From positions 1 through 64,000 of the forward strand of contig NZ_MACF01000128.1 in NCBI RefSeq assembly GCF_001884045.1: a stretch of 64,000 nt of DNA, read 5' to 3'. This DNA is from Bacillus mobilis. Its GTDB lineage: Bacteria; Bacillota; Bacilli; Bacillales; Bacillaceae_G. The translations under genes and the position numbers were made by a program. Positions 18,928-26,575 of the stretch are shown piece after piece; the stretch's first letter is position 1; every line of letters begins with the position of its first letter. The notes below the pieces were generated by a model. That model had not been told where the DNA came from. It saw only the letters and a program-made list of their open reading frames with translations, and did no database searches.

Positions 18928-18979
18928 TAAGTGATACTTCTTAAATAGGTATCAACTGATGATGAGGAGGGCGTTCGCA

Positions 18980-19138
18980 ATGGGTAAACAAGCCGAATTT
19001 TGGTCTGAGTCAAAAAACAACAGCAAAATCGACGGTCAACCGAAAGCGAAATCACGCTTCGCTTCGAAACGACCTAACGGCACAATTAACACGCACCCAC
19101 AAGAACGTATGCGTGCTGCAAATCAGCAGGAAGAGTAG
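18980..19138 (+). CDS. sspK: Small acid-soluble spore protein K
   Basis: A 52-residue basic protein beginning [12 protein letters not shown] and ending ANQQEE, recognised as the minor spore protein SspK of the B. cereus group. It is expressed in the forespore and packed in the spore core. The ribosome binding site is GAGGAGG. The ypzG-like gene follows after 37 bases and probably shares the transcript. Confidence 0.92.
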
Positions 19139-19175
19139 TACAAATTAAATTAACTTCCTACACGAGGTGATAAAG

Positions 19176-19328
19176 ATGAGCTACCGTGATCGCTTAGATA
19201 GTCGTTCTGAATTATTTAACCATACGTGGACTCGTCCGAAACATGCGAAAGCGCAAGTTAACGGACAGACGCAACAAACCCAGTCTCTCATTATACTGGC
19301 GAATGAATGTAAAAAACGCCAATTTTAG
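19176..19328 (+). CDS. YpzG-like small protein
   Basis: A 50-residue basic protein starting MSYRDRLDSRSELFNHTWTR. The TRPKHAKAQVNGQTQQTQS segment is characteristic of the YpzG-like family of small Bacillus proteins. The function is unknown, although members often sit among spore genes. GAGGTGATAAAG precedes the ATG. It is the second gene of a short operon with sspK and ends at a strong terminator. Confidence 0.8.
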   Translation: MSYRDRLDSRSELFNHTWTRPKHAKAQVNGQTQQTQSLIILANECKKRQF

Positions 19329-19362
19329 AATCTCCTATCTCCTGTAACGCCTACCAAAGATG

Positions 19363-19396
19363 AAAACCAGAGAGATATTCGCTCTCTGGTTTTTAT
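19363..19396. terminator. Bidirectional terminator
   Basis: AAAACCAGAGAG/CTCTCTGGTTTT stem (from 19363) with a T-run beyond it. It serves the sspK unit and the convergent yfhH. Confidence 0.9.
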
Positions 19397-19710
19397 TTTT
19401 CTTGCAGTAAGGAAATCGGTATTCCAATCTCTTCATTATCATTTTGCTTATGTCCCCAAGCAAATACCCCATTGAAATACGTAATTTTAAATAATATACC
19501 AGGTTCTTCTACTAATTCATATGTCTCACCAATATGGAATTTATTTATGTCAGTCATATAAGCGCGAGCCATTGCCATCTTTCTCATTAATACATCGAAC
19601 TCATTTACAATTCCAAGCTGCTCTGCCTTTATTGCTTGCTCTTTCAAAACCCCAATTTCTTCCCTTAGCTCATGTGGTGTCATCTCACTGTAGCGCTTTG
19701 GCATATTCAT
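19393..19710 (-). CDS. yfhH: YfhH family protein (DUF1811)
   Basis: A 105-residue soluble protein with a helical N-terminal half (MTPHELREEIGVLKEQ) and a small beta barrel-like C-terminal half (GETYEL to FAWGH), matching the DUF1811/YfhH family. The function is unknown. It starts ten bases after recX on the same strand, so the two are co-transcribed. The first ATG, behind GAGGGG, is preferred over the one two codons later. Confidence 0.82.
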   Translation of the reverse strand: MNMPKRYSEMTPHELREEIGVLKEQAIKAEQLGIVNEFDVLMRKMAMARAYMTDINKFHIGETYELVEEPGILFKITYFNGVFAWGHKQNDNEEIGIPISLLQEK

Positions 19711-19720
19711 CTTATTCCCC

Positions 19721-20539
19721 TCATCCCTCTTCGCGTTTCATCTGCAAATATATCTCTATCTCATCAATAGAGAATCCTTTGCGATATAACGCTTGTTTCA
19801 TCTTATTTTCGAATGTCCATCCATCATACTTCTTATATTTCTCATAATATTTATTCCCATGATAGTGTAACGCTTCTTGTTGCTGTTCGTCATCTTTTTC
19901 GTCTTTCAATTCTTCCAAACAAATTTGAATCACATCTCTAGAATATCCTTTACGAACGAGCATTTCGTCTAATTTTAGCTTCATTTGTAAAAAGGAATGC
20001 TTTTGATAAGACCTTTTCTTCTTTTCTATAAGAATTAAAGCATTCTCAATTTGCTTTTCCTTCGGATATTCTTGTAAACTATGCGTAATAATTAGATCCT
20101 GAACACCTTTATTTAACAACTCTCTTTTAATAACAGTGGGACCTTTTCGATTCACATTACTTTGCGTTCTCGTATATAAAACAGCGTACTCTTTATCATT
20201 AATATATCGGTCATGTAATAATTTCGAAACGACTTCAGAGATGATGGCCTGTCCCACTTCTTTTTTTCGTAAAAAATCTTCTATTTCTTGTTTCGTTCTC
20301 ATTTGATAGGATAAATAGGAGACTGCTTGTAAATATGCTTTTTGTACCTCTTCATTGTACAAAATATTTCCTAACGCTATTTCATCAATTTCTAAGCCCT
20401 TTTGTAATCCGTGTTTTATTAAGATTACTTCATTCACACTAAACCCGTACTCTTCACCTTGACCTTTACCTTTATCAATATAAATATTAAACCGTTCTTT
20501 CGATCGTTTTTGCACTTCTATTTTTGTAATGACAGCCAT
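19721..20539 (-). CDS. recX: Regulatory protein RecX
   Basis: A 272-residue protein built of repeated three-helix modules, the modulator of RecA filament growth. Motifs such as LSYQMRTKQEIEDFL, INDKEYA and KGxxxxxI repeats along the chain are typical of the long Bacillus RecX (YfhG). It acts in the cytoplasm during DNA repair and recombination. Its ribosome binding site is GAGAGGTGAG. It heads a two-gene operon with yfhH and diverges from yfhF. Confidence 0.9.
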   Translation of the reverse strand: MAVITKIEVQKRSKERFNIYIDKGKGQGEEYGFSVNEVILIKHGLQKGLEIDEIALGNILYNEEVQKAYLQAVSYLSYQMRTKQEIEDFLRKKEVGQAIISEVVSKLLHDRYINDKEYAVLYTRTQSNVNRKGPTVIKRELLNKGVQDLIITHSLQEYPKEKQIENALILIEKKKRSYQKHSFLQMKLKLDEMLVRKGYSRDVIQICLEELKDEKDDEQQQEALHYHGNKYYEKYKKYDGWTFENKMKQALYRKGFSIDEIEIYLQMKREEG

Positions 20540-20620
20540 ACTCTCACCTCTCTATTATTTTAACATAGTCAAGGAACGTTTTTGCTTTTCAAGAATATAT
20601 ATAATGAGGAGGAAATAATT

Positions 20621-21526
20621 GTGAGAATCGCAATTTCTGGTGGTACCGGCTTTATCGGTAAATACCTTTCTACTTTTTTTATTCAAAAAGGATATAATGT
20701 TTACATTCTTACTCGAAACAAAACTATTGAAACTTCCCACCCTAACCTTCAATACGTACAATGGACACCAGATTTACAAACATTCCCCCTCTCTTCTATT
20801 GATGTAGTTATTAATCTAGCTGGAGAGTCTATTAATAGTAGATGGACAAAGAAACAAAAAGACTCCATTTTAAACAGTAGAATTCAAACAACAAAAGGAC
20901 TCATTAAACAATTGCAAAAACTAAATACAAAACCACACACATTTATTAACGCAAGTGCTATTGGCTACTATGGAACGTCTGAAACTGAGTCTTTTACAGA
21001 ACAGCATGAGATTCCTGGAAATGACTTTTTAGCAAATACAGTATATTCATGGGAACAAGAAGCATCTAAAGCTCGTTCTCTCGGAATGCGAACAATCTAT
21101 GCTAGACTCGGAGTTGTATTAGGCGCAGACGGAGGAGCTCTTCCCAAAATGCTACTCCCTTATCAATTCTATATCGGAGGTACAATTGGATCTGGAAACC
21201 AATGGTTATCATGGATTCATATAGACGATGTCGTTCGCCTGATTGATTTCATCATACACAAAGAAGAAATTGATGGACCTTTTAACATTACAGCTCCCCT
21301 ACCTATAAGAATGAAGGAATTTGGAGAAGCCATTGCAACTATAATGAAAAAACCTCATTGGTTACCTGTCCCTTCATTTATGCTTAACACTTTATTGGGT
21401 GAGATGAGTATACTTGTACTAGAAGGACAACACGTATTACCTAGTAAGGCAATTACACACGGGTATCAATACACATTTCCAACAATAGACCATGCATTAC
21501 AAAATATATTTTCGCATACAATGTAG
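20621..21526 (+). CDS. yfhF: Epimerase family protein (TIGR01777, YfhF)
   Basis: A 301-residue atypical short-chain dehydrogenase of the SDR39U1/TIGR01777 family. The N-terminal nucleotide-binding motif GGTGFIG is at residues 7-13 and the typical INLAGESI and NASAIGYYG motifs follow. The substrate is not known for the family. The start is a GTG at 20621 with GAGGAGG eight bases upstream; the longer ATG form lacks a site. It occupies the yfhF position beside recX. Confidence 0.85.
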   Translation: MRIAISGGTGFIGKYLSTFFIQKGYNVYILTRNKTIETSHPNLQYVQWTPDLQTFPLSSIDVVINLAGESINSRWTKKQKDSILNSRIQTTKGLIKQLQKLNTKPHTFINASAIGYYGTSETESFTEQHEIPGNDFLANTVYSWEQEASKARSLGMRTIYARLGVVLGADGGALPKMLLPYQFYIGGTIGSGNQWLSWIHIDDVVRLIDFIIHKEEIDGPFNITAPLPIRMKEFGEAIATIMKKPHWLPVPSFMLNTLLGEMSILVLEGQHVLPSKAITHGYQYTFPTIDHALQNIFSHTM

Positions 21527-21666
21527 TACTTCTAAAATACAGTTTTACAGGGGCCCCTTTCAAAACTTTCATTTTCTAGAATCCGGAGCATTATTACACA
21601 AATAATCTTTCAGTTACTTTTCCTTAAATTCCATTAATATTGTAAAGTAACAGAAATGAGGTACCT

Positions 21667-22797
21667 ATGAAAATATTGCTCAAACAAGCCATTGTCTATC
21701 CTATTACATCCCAAAAATTTCAAGGGGATGTACTCGTTATAGGAGAAAAAATTGCCGAGGTCAAGCCTTCCATTCAACCTACCCAAGATATGACAGTTAT
21801 AGACGCTCGTGCTCTTCATCTTTTACCTGGATTTATTGATGTTCATACTCATCTTGGTCTCTATGATGAAGGTACTGGTTGGGCTGGCAATGATGCAAAT
21901 GAAACATCTGAAGTTTCAACACCACATATCCGTTCCTTAGACGGGATCCACCCTTTTGATATTGCATTTCAAGATGCTGTACAAAACGGAATCACAACTG
22001 TTCACGTTATGCCAGGAAGTCAAAATATTATCGGTGGTACTACTTGTGTAATAAAAACAGCTGGAACTTGTATTGATCATATGATTATTCAAGAACCTGC
22101 CGGCTTAAAGATTGCCTTTGGAGAAAATCCTAAAAAGGTCCATAGTAATGGAACAAAAGAATCCATTACACGTATGGGAATTATGGGATTACTTCGGGAA
22201 TCATTCTATGAAGCACAGCACTACGGGCATGAAGCTGATTTTCGAATGCTACCTATCTTAAAAGCATTACGCCGCGAAATACCTGTACGTATCCACGCTC
22301 ACCGAGCAGATGATATTAGTTCAGCTCTACGCTTTGCAACAGAATTCAACCTTGATTTACGCATTGAACATTGTACAGAAGGACACTTTATTGTTGAAGA
22401 GCTTTCAAAACACAATTTGAAGGTTTCAGTTGGCCCCACTCTTACACGCCGTTCTAAAATCGAACTTAAAAACAAAACATGGGATACTTACCATATATTA
22501 TCGAAAAATGGAGTGGAAGTTTCTATAACAACAGATCACCCTTATACACCAATTCAATATTTAAATGTTTGTGCTGCTGTCGCAGTAAGAGAAGGATTAG
22601 ACGAAAAAACTGCACTAGAAGGAATCACTATATTTCCAGCACGAAATTTACGTTTAGAGGATAGAATTGGCAGCATTGAGGTTGGAAAAGACGCTGATCT
22701 CGTGTTATGGACTCATCATCCTTTCCATTATTTAGCCAAGCCTGTACTAACCATGATTGATGGAAAAATAATTTACAAAAAAAATAAAAAAAACTAG
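21667..22797 (+). CDS. Amidohydrolase family protein
   Basis: A 376-residue metal-dependent hydrolase of the imidazolonepropionase/dihydroorotase-like superfamily. The metal motif HTH (60-62, in DVHTHLG) follows a beta-sandwich start. Further ligand candidates are HAHRADD and HCTEGHF, and D in TTDHPYT. The C terminus closes with the family motif GSIEVGKDADLVLW. The exact substrate is not evident; related proteins act on cyclic amides or N-acyl compounds. It is a single gene with GAGG before its start. Confidence 0.85.
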   Translation: MKILLKQAIVYPITSQKFQGDVLVIGEKIAEVKPSIQPTQDMTVIDARALHLLPGFIDVHTHLGLYDEGTGWAGNDANETSEVSTPHIRSLDGIHPFDIAFQDAVQNGITTVHVMPGSQNIIGGTTCVIKTAGTCIDHMIIQEPAGLKIAFGENPKKVHSNGTKESITRMGIMGLLRESFYEAQHYGHEADFRMLPILKALRREIPVRIHAHRADDISSALRFATEFNLDLRIEHCTEGHFIVEELSKHNLKVSVGPTLTRRSKIELKNKTWDTYHILSKNGVEVSITTDHPYTPIQYLNVCAAVAVREGLDEKTALEGITIFPARNLRLEDRIGSIEVGKDADLVLWTHHPFHYLAKPVLTMIDGKIIYKKNKKN

Positions 22798-22806
22798 TTT
22801 ATTTTT

Positions 22807-22837
22807 TTGACTAGATAAAGTATTATACGATTATAAA
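22807..22837 (+). promoter_or_regulatory. Possible promoter of the tRNA-like leader
   Basis: TTGACT (22807-22812) with TATAAA (22832-22837) at 19 bases, or TTATAA at 18. The pairing is not ideal but this is the best sigma-A candidate ahead of the structured leader. Confidence 0.4.
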
Positions 22838-22849
22838 CTGAATGAAACC

Positions 22850-22888
22850 ATAATCAATTTGTGTCGTGATTATCATTTTCAAATTGAT
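22850..22888 (+). promoter_or_regulatory. Two overlapping exclusive hairpins in the leader
   Basis: ATAATCA (22850-22856) can pair with TGATTAT (22867-22873). ATCAATTTG (22853-22861) can instead pair perfectly with CAAATTGAT (22880-22888). The left arms overlap, so only one can form at a time. Confidence 0.5.
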
Positions 22889-22890
22889 GA

Positions 22891-22960
22891 ATGGGGAAGG
22901 CAAATGGTGCGCCACCAGCGTTAGAAACTGGTTCTAGTGGGTTCGATTCCCACCCCGAAA
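22891..22960 (+). ncRNA. tRNA-like element (pseudo-tRNA or tRNA mimic)
   Basis: The stretch has a canonical T-arm (GTGGG, loop TTCGATT, CCCAC; 22937-22953), an anticodon-like arm ACCAG/CTGGT (22914-22918 with 22928-22932) and a weak D-arm GGC/GCC. The acceptor stem is poor: only three or four G-C pairs form (22893-22896 with 22954-22956) and there is no CCA. A seven-base anticodon loop would read TAG at the anticodon position. It is either a decayed tRNA or a tRNA mimic within a regulatory leader. The published B. cereus 'tRNA-Other' has a CCA anticodon, so I do not equate them. Confidence 0.5.
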
Positions 22961-23021
22961 TTTTTTAAAGATTGATATAAAAATTTCGAGGGTGGGGTGC
23001 TTTTTCGTCATGCTACCCTCG
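22949..23021 (+). promoter_or_regulatory. Candidate attenuator/riboswitch expression platform
   Basis: Three hairpins compete. H1 is the T-arm (22937-22953). H2 pairs 22949-22955 with 22990-22996 and 22956-22965 with 22979-22988, 17 pairs with only A22989 bulged; TTTTT follows at 23001-23005, so H2 looks like an intrinsic terminator. H3 pairs 22987-22993 with 23015-23021 and uses A22989. H1 and H3 both exclude H2. The next gene starts 18 bases after H3, with its ribosome binding site free. Confidence 0.6.
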
Positions 23022-23038
23022 TGTGAGGAGGAGTTAGT

Positions 23039-23596
23039 ATGTTGAAAAAACGCGACTTACACGACAGCCACGTTCTATACGAGTTAATGGTGGATCCAGC
23101 TGTCTTCCCTTTTGTGCGTCAAAAGGCTTATTCTTATGAGGAATATTTATTTTTAACGAAACAAACGATTGAAGCTGAAGAGCGTGGGGAATTAATTTCA
23201 CGCACAATTTTAGATGAATGGGGTAACCCTATCGGAACAATTACTTTATTTGATGTGCAAGAAAAAGCCGGATTTCTTGGAACATGGCTTGGCAAACCCT
23301 ATCATGGAAAAGGCTATAATAAATTGGCGAAAGATTCATTTTTTAGTGAACTTTTCTATGAATTAGATATTGAAACAATTTTTATGCGTATTCGCAAAAT
23401 AAATATTCGTTCTATTAAAGCTGCCGAAAAACTACAATATGTAAATCTAGCAAACGAAACAAGAAAAGCCGTTTATGATGAAATTAACGCAAATGAAGAA
23501 GTATATAACTTATATGAAATTCCAAAAGATCAATATACACTTGCTACAATGCGAGATACAACGTTCCAAGATGCTCACCAATTAAAAGAAGCATAA
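23039..23596 (+). CDS. GNAT family N-acetyltransferase
   Basis: A 185-residue acetyltransferase of the GNAT superfamily (Acetyltransf_3/RimJ-like). The acetyl-CoA pyrophosphate loop is visible as KPYHGKGYN at about 90-98, followed by the helix that normally packs the cofactor, and the motif RIRKINIRSIKAAEKL near 120-135 is typical of the family. The acceptor is unknown. The ribosome binding site GAGGAGGAG is strong. The gene has an unusually structured 200-base leader with a tRNA-like part, which suggests conditional expression. Confidence 0.85.
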   Translation: MLKKRDLHDSHVLYELMVDPAVFPFVRQKAYSYEEYLFLTKQTIEAEERGELISRTILDEWGNPIGTITLFDVQEKAGFLGTWLGKPYHGKGYNKLAKDSFFSELFYELDIETIFMRIRKINIRSIKAAEKLQYVNLANETRKAVYDEINANEEVYNLYEIPKDQYTLATMRDTTFQDAHQLKEA

Positions 23597-23706
23597 TCTA
23601 AATTTTTAGAAAAAATAATTAATCATTAACATTTTGCCATATACGTATATCACCCCATGTCTTTGGAAACGATAGATAGTGACTTTAGGACACGAGGTGA
23701 TTTGTA

Positions 23707-23826
23707 ATGGATAAAAAGAAACGTGACAAAGCAAAAAACACATTATCTAGTACACAAGAGGTTCTCTACCAACGAGAATTTCGCAAAGCAGATCGCGCAG
23801 CGGGTTATCGCTCGAAAAGTATTTAA
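23707..23826 (+). CDS. yfhE: YfhE family small protein
   Basis: A 39-residue basic protein starting MDKKKRDKAKNTLSS and containing the QEVLYQREFRKADRAAGYR segment of the YfhE family. The function is unknown; in B. subtilis the gene lies in the yfh cluster near recX. GAGGTG precedes the ATG at seven bases. Two hairpins follow the stop codon. Confidence 0.8.
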   Translation: MDKKKRDKAKNTLSSTQEVLYQREFRKADRAAGYRSKSI

Positions 23827-23829
23827 AGT

Positions 23830-23873
23830 GAGAATGAATAATTAGAAGTTTTCCCCCCTAATTATTCATTCTC
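23830..23873 (+). terminator. Perfect 15-base inverted repeat after yfhE
   Basis: GAGAATGAATAATTA (23830-23844) pairs exactly with 23859-23873 around a 14-base loop. It begins three bases after the yfhE stop. It lacks a clean T-run, so it may be an mRNA-protecting hairpin or a weak terminator. Confidence 0.5.
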
Positions 23874-23903
23874 ATTACATATTTTTTCTACGTGATAGAA
23901 TAG

Positions 23904-23940
23904 ACAAAAAAGGTTCCTTATAAATGAGGAACCTTTTTTG
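23904..23940 (+). terminator. yfhE terminator
   Basis: AAAAAAGGTTCCT/AGGAACCTTTTTT stem with a T-run, just before the DnaA-box cluster. Confidence 0.88.
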
Positions 23941-24132
23941 TGTGGATAACGTTATCCACACAATATATAGAATTGTGCATAAATTCCGCAAACCCTTCAC
24001 AAGTTTATATATTGTAACGCATAGTAAATGTTAGAATTGTGGATATTTTTCTAAAAATTGTGGACAATGTGGATATAGTTGTTAATATTTCGACTTTACT
24101 GTTTAATGAAAGCGTAATCTTCATGTGGATAA
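23941..24132. promoter_or_regulatory. Cluster of seven DnaA boxes
   Basis: Seven matches to TTATCCACA lie in 192 bases. Perfect copies are at 23941-23949 (-), 23952-23960 (+) and 24124-24132 (-). One-mismatch copies are at 23974-23982, 24038-24046, 24059-24067 and 24068-24076, all on the minus strand. The first two face each other across two bases, and the fifth and sixth abut. No gene lies in 23827-24196. DnaA-box clusters away from oriC that titrate DnaA are known in B. subtilis (DnaA box clusters) and E. coli (datA). Confidence 0.75.
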
Positions 24133-24162
24133 GTTAATACTTTATCGTATAAAACAACAAAG

Positions 24163-24191
24163 AACCCTCTTTAAACATATAAAAGAGGGTT
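24163..24191 (-). terminator. ugtP terminator
   Basis: AACCCTCTTT/AAAGAGGGTT stem (24163-24172 with 24182-24191) directly after the ugtP stop. Confidence 0.82.
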
Positions 24192-24196
24192 TCATA

Positions 24197-25363
24197 TTAA
24201 GTAAATAATTGTGCAAGAGCAGGTGATTTAATAGGTATATGATTCGGTTCTACATGATTTTCTGCCAAAATTGTATCCACAATATGACCAGCTGGCTCCG
24301 GACGATAAATGCTTTTCATCGCTTCTTTCATTTGAAGAAGCTTCATATCATCTTGTAATAATGCCTCTGTCTTTGCAAAAACCTCACTATCATCACGAAT
24401 GACAACTGCAGCTCCTTTTCTTTCAAAGTACATCGCATTTTCATTTTCTTGTCCTGGAACAGGCTTATATAAAATGACAGGTACTTGCAATGCTGCCGCT
24501 TCACTTAACGTAATACCGCCTGGCTTCGTAATCATACAAGAAGTAACACGGAATAATTCATCAATATTTTCAACATAACCAAATACTTTTAATGCATCAG
24601 GATTCTTTTCCTGTAACCCTAATAAATCCTGTTTTAACGCTTCATTTTTCCCACAAACGACAACTACTTGTAAATCAGGTACTGACATAAAGGATTGGCA
24701 TAGTTCTTTTACACTTCCTAATACCCCATGAGCACCTGCTACAATTAGTAAAATCTTTTTATTCTTACATAACTGATATTTATTATATATAATGTCTGAA
24801 TTGATCTTTAGTTCAAAACTACTACGAATCGGAATTCCAGTTTCAACAATTTGCTCCGCAGGCACACCGATATCAACCATAACTTTTTTCACGTGATCAG
24901 TTGCTACAAAATAACGATCTACTTCCCGATGAATCCATATTTTGTGCACACAAAAATCCGTTAATACGTTATACACAGGAATTGAAATACCTGTTTGCTT
25001 TTTCAACTCTGGCACAGCTATGATCGGAAAAGTATTAATAACAATATCCGGTTTCTCTGCTTGTAAAAGTAATTTCAAACGTTTTCTTCCAAAATTCGCA
25101 TACCAAGATGCTATTTTTTTATCATAAATTTTTTCTACGCCGTAATAAAACAAGCGGTATAATTCTTTTCCTATTGTATAACTTTTCAAATATAAATATT
25201 TTGTAATATCGGTTATAACTGGATGTGATTCTCCGAACAAATCACATACAATTACATCTTCAATTCCTTTTTGGCGAAATGTTTGTTCTAATGTTTTCGC
25301 TACTTGCACATGACCATTACCGTAATGTGCAGTTAATATTAAAACCTTGGGGTTTTTTATCAA
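24197..25363 (-). CDS. ugtP: Processive diacylglycerol beta-glucosyltransferase
   Basis: A 388-residue GT28-type glycosyltransferase that adds glucose from UDP-glucose to diacylglycerol, making the glycolipid anchor for lipoteichoic acid. In B. subtilis it also links nutrient supply to cell size through FtsZ. The N-terminal motif [10 protein letters not shown] is the MGDG-synthase type acceptor domain and the C-terminal segment [11 protein letters not shown] with PVPGQEN is the UDP-sugar site. The start is a TTG at 25363 behind AGGAGTGG. It is a single gene with the DnaA-box cluster at its 3' end. Confidence 0.92.
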   Translation of the reverse strand: MIKNPKVLILTAHYGNGHVQVAKTLEQTFRQKGIEDVIVCDLFGESHPVITDITKYLYLKSYTIGKELYRLFYYGVEKIYDKKIASWYANFGRKRLKLLLQAEKPDIVINTFPIIAVPELKKQTGISIPVYNVLTDFCVHKIWIHREVDRYFVATDHVKKVMVDIGVPAEQIVETGIPIRSSFELKINSDIIYNKYQLCKNKKILLIVAGAHGVLGSVKELCQSFMSVPDLQVVVVCGKNEALKQDLLGLQEKNPDALKVFGYVENIDELFRVTSCMITKPGGITLSEAAALQVPVILYKPVPGQENENAMYFERKGAAVVIRDDSEVFAKTEALLQDDMKLLQMKEAMKSIYRPEPAGHIVDTILAENHVEPNHIPIKSPALAQLFT

Positions 25364-25752
25364 ACAAATCCACTCCTAGCTTATTGTTTCTCCATATTGC
25401 ATATACGACAATAGGAAAAACATTTTCCTTAAAAATTACATAAACAGATTCTAATACTTCTCTTTCAGCTATGTACCTGTCGTGGATATGCAAAGCATAT
25501 AAGATTGACCCCTTAATCCTATCTGTGCTCATATCTTTACATTATACTTTCCTATAAGAGCTTTCGCAATAACTTACAAATGTTCTCTATTCCATGATAC
25601 TCACTCTTTTACTTCTTAATTCTTTTTACTATTTTGATTTCCCTTTACAATTATGTAAATTTCTCCACTTATTCCTTACAAAAATATGGATATTCTATTT
25701 TCAGTATACTCTTTTCCATATACATACTCTAGGTTTTATTGTGAAGAAAGCA
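25364..25752. other. Gene-poor interval between ugtP and pflA
   Basis: About 390 bases holding the ugtP upstream region. A 71-codon minus-strand frame (25317-25532) overlaps the ugtP start but has no good ribosome binding site. The rest is A/T-rich and I see no promoter or RNA structure I can defend. Confidence 0.6.
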
Positions 25753-25756
25753 AAAA

Positions 25757-25781
25757 GCCTAACCCAATATTTGGATTAGAC
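25757..25781 (-). terminator. pflA terminator
   Basis: An eight-pair stem with one mismatch overlaps the pflA stop codon and is followed by GCTTTTTGC on the minus strand. Confidence 0.7.
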
Positions 25782-26507
25782 TGCTTGTAAAATATGTCTT
25801 GCTTGTTCTACATTTTTTTCAGTAGGTGGTTCTACATTCGCAAGTGGATACTTATGTCCAAGTGCCTCCCATTTATATACACCAAGCTTATGGTACGGTA
25901 GCACTTCGACTTTCTGAACATTAGACAGACTTTGAATAAAGCTAGATAATTTTTGTAGATCCTCTTCATTATCCGTAATACCAGGAACTAATACGTGTCG
26001 TACCCAAATCGGTTTATTTTTATCCGATAAATAACGAGCAAATTGTAAAATATGTTCATTTGGTTTTCCTGTTAATTTACGATGTTTCTTTGAATCAATA
26101 TGTTTCAAATCCAATAAAACTAAATCTGTGTAATCCATTAAAATATCTAGCTTATTTTGGAATTCTGGTTCTTCAGAATAACAACCACCCGAAGAGTCAA
26201 TTGTTGTATGAATTCCAGCTTCCTTACATTTCTTAAATAATTCAATTAAGAAATCTAGCTGTAGTAATGGTTCTCCACCACTAACTGTTATACCGCCTCC
26301 AGAAGCTTCAATAAACGGAAGGTAACATGTCACATCCTGCATTACTTCTTCAACTGTTATTTCGTTTCCTTTACCAATCTCCCACGTATCAGCATTATGA
26401 CAATATTGACAACGTAATAAACACCCTTGTGTAAATATGACATAACGAATTCCTGGGCCATCGACAGTACCACAAGACTCTACAGAATGAATTCTTCCTT
26501 TTACCAT
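25776..26507 (-). CDS. pflA: Pyruvate formate-lyase activating enzyme
   Basis: A 243-residue radical SAM enzyme that installs the glycyl radical on PflB under anoxic conditions. The 4Fe-4S ligands C29-x3-C33-x2-C36 lie in [12 protein letters not shown], followed by the SAM-binding GGEP motif (SGGEPLLQ). Length matches PflA rather than the longer glycyl-radical activases that carry an extra ferredoxin insert. It lies 68 bases after pflB, with a hairpin between the two genes. Confidence 0.94.
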   Translation of the reverse strand: MVKGRIHSVESCGTVDGPGIRYVIFTQGCLLRCQYCHNADTWEIGKGNEITVEEVMQDVTCYLPFIEASGGGITVSGGEPLLQLDFLIELFKKCKEAGIHTTIDSSGGCYSEEPEFQNKLDILMDYTDLVLLDLKHIDSKKHRKLTGKPNEHILQFARYLSDKNKPIWVRHVLVPGITDNEEDLQKLSSFIQSLSNVQKVEVLPYHKLGVYKWEALGHKYPLANVEPPTEKNVEQARHILQAV

Positions 26508-26534
26508 GTTACTTCCTCCTTTATTGAAGCAGCC

Positions 26535-26564
26535 TCCCTCTGCTATTTATATAAAGCAGAGGGA
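26535..26564 (-). promoter_or_regulatory. Intercistronic hairpin between pflB and pflA
   Basis: A perfect ten-base stem (26535-26544 with 26555-26564) with no T-run after it. It may protect the pflB mRNA 3' end or cause partial termination, giving more PflB than PflA. Confidence 0.6.
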
Positions 26565-26575
26565 CACTTTTTCAC

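Noticed and set aside
22886-22963. Functional tRNA gene
   Set aside because: The T-arm is good, but the acceptor stem has only three or four pairs, the anticodon stem needs a nine-base loop or a mismatch, and there is no CCA.
22981-23021. T-box antiterminator
   Set aside because: AGGGTGG matches the first half of the T-box motif, but the obligatory ACCGCG half is absent and the match is explained by pairing with the upstream CCCACCC. No specifier loop was found.
25317-25532. 71-codon minus-strand frame overlapping the ugtP start
   Set aside because: The translation looks moderately protein-like, but the best AGGA is about 17 bases before the ATG and the end overlaps ugtP by 47 bases. Not enough to call a gene.
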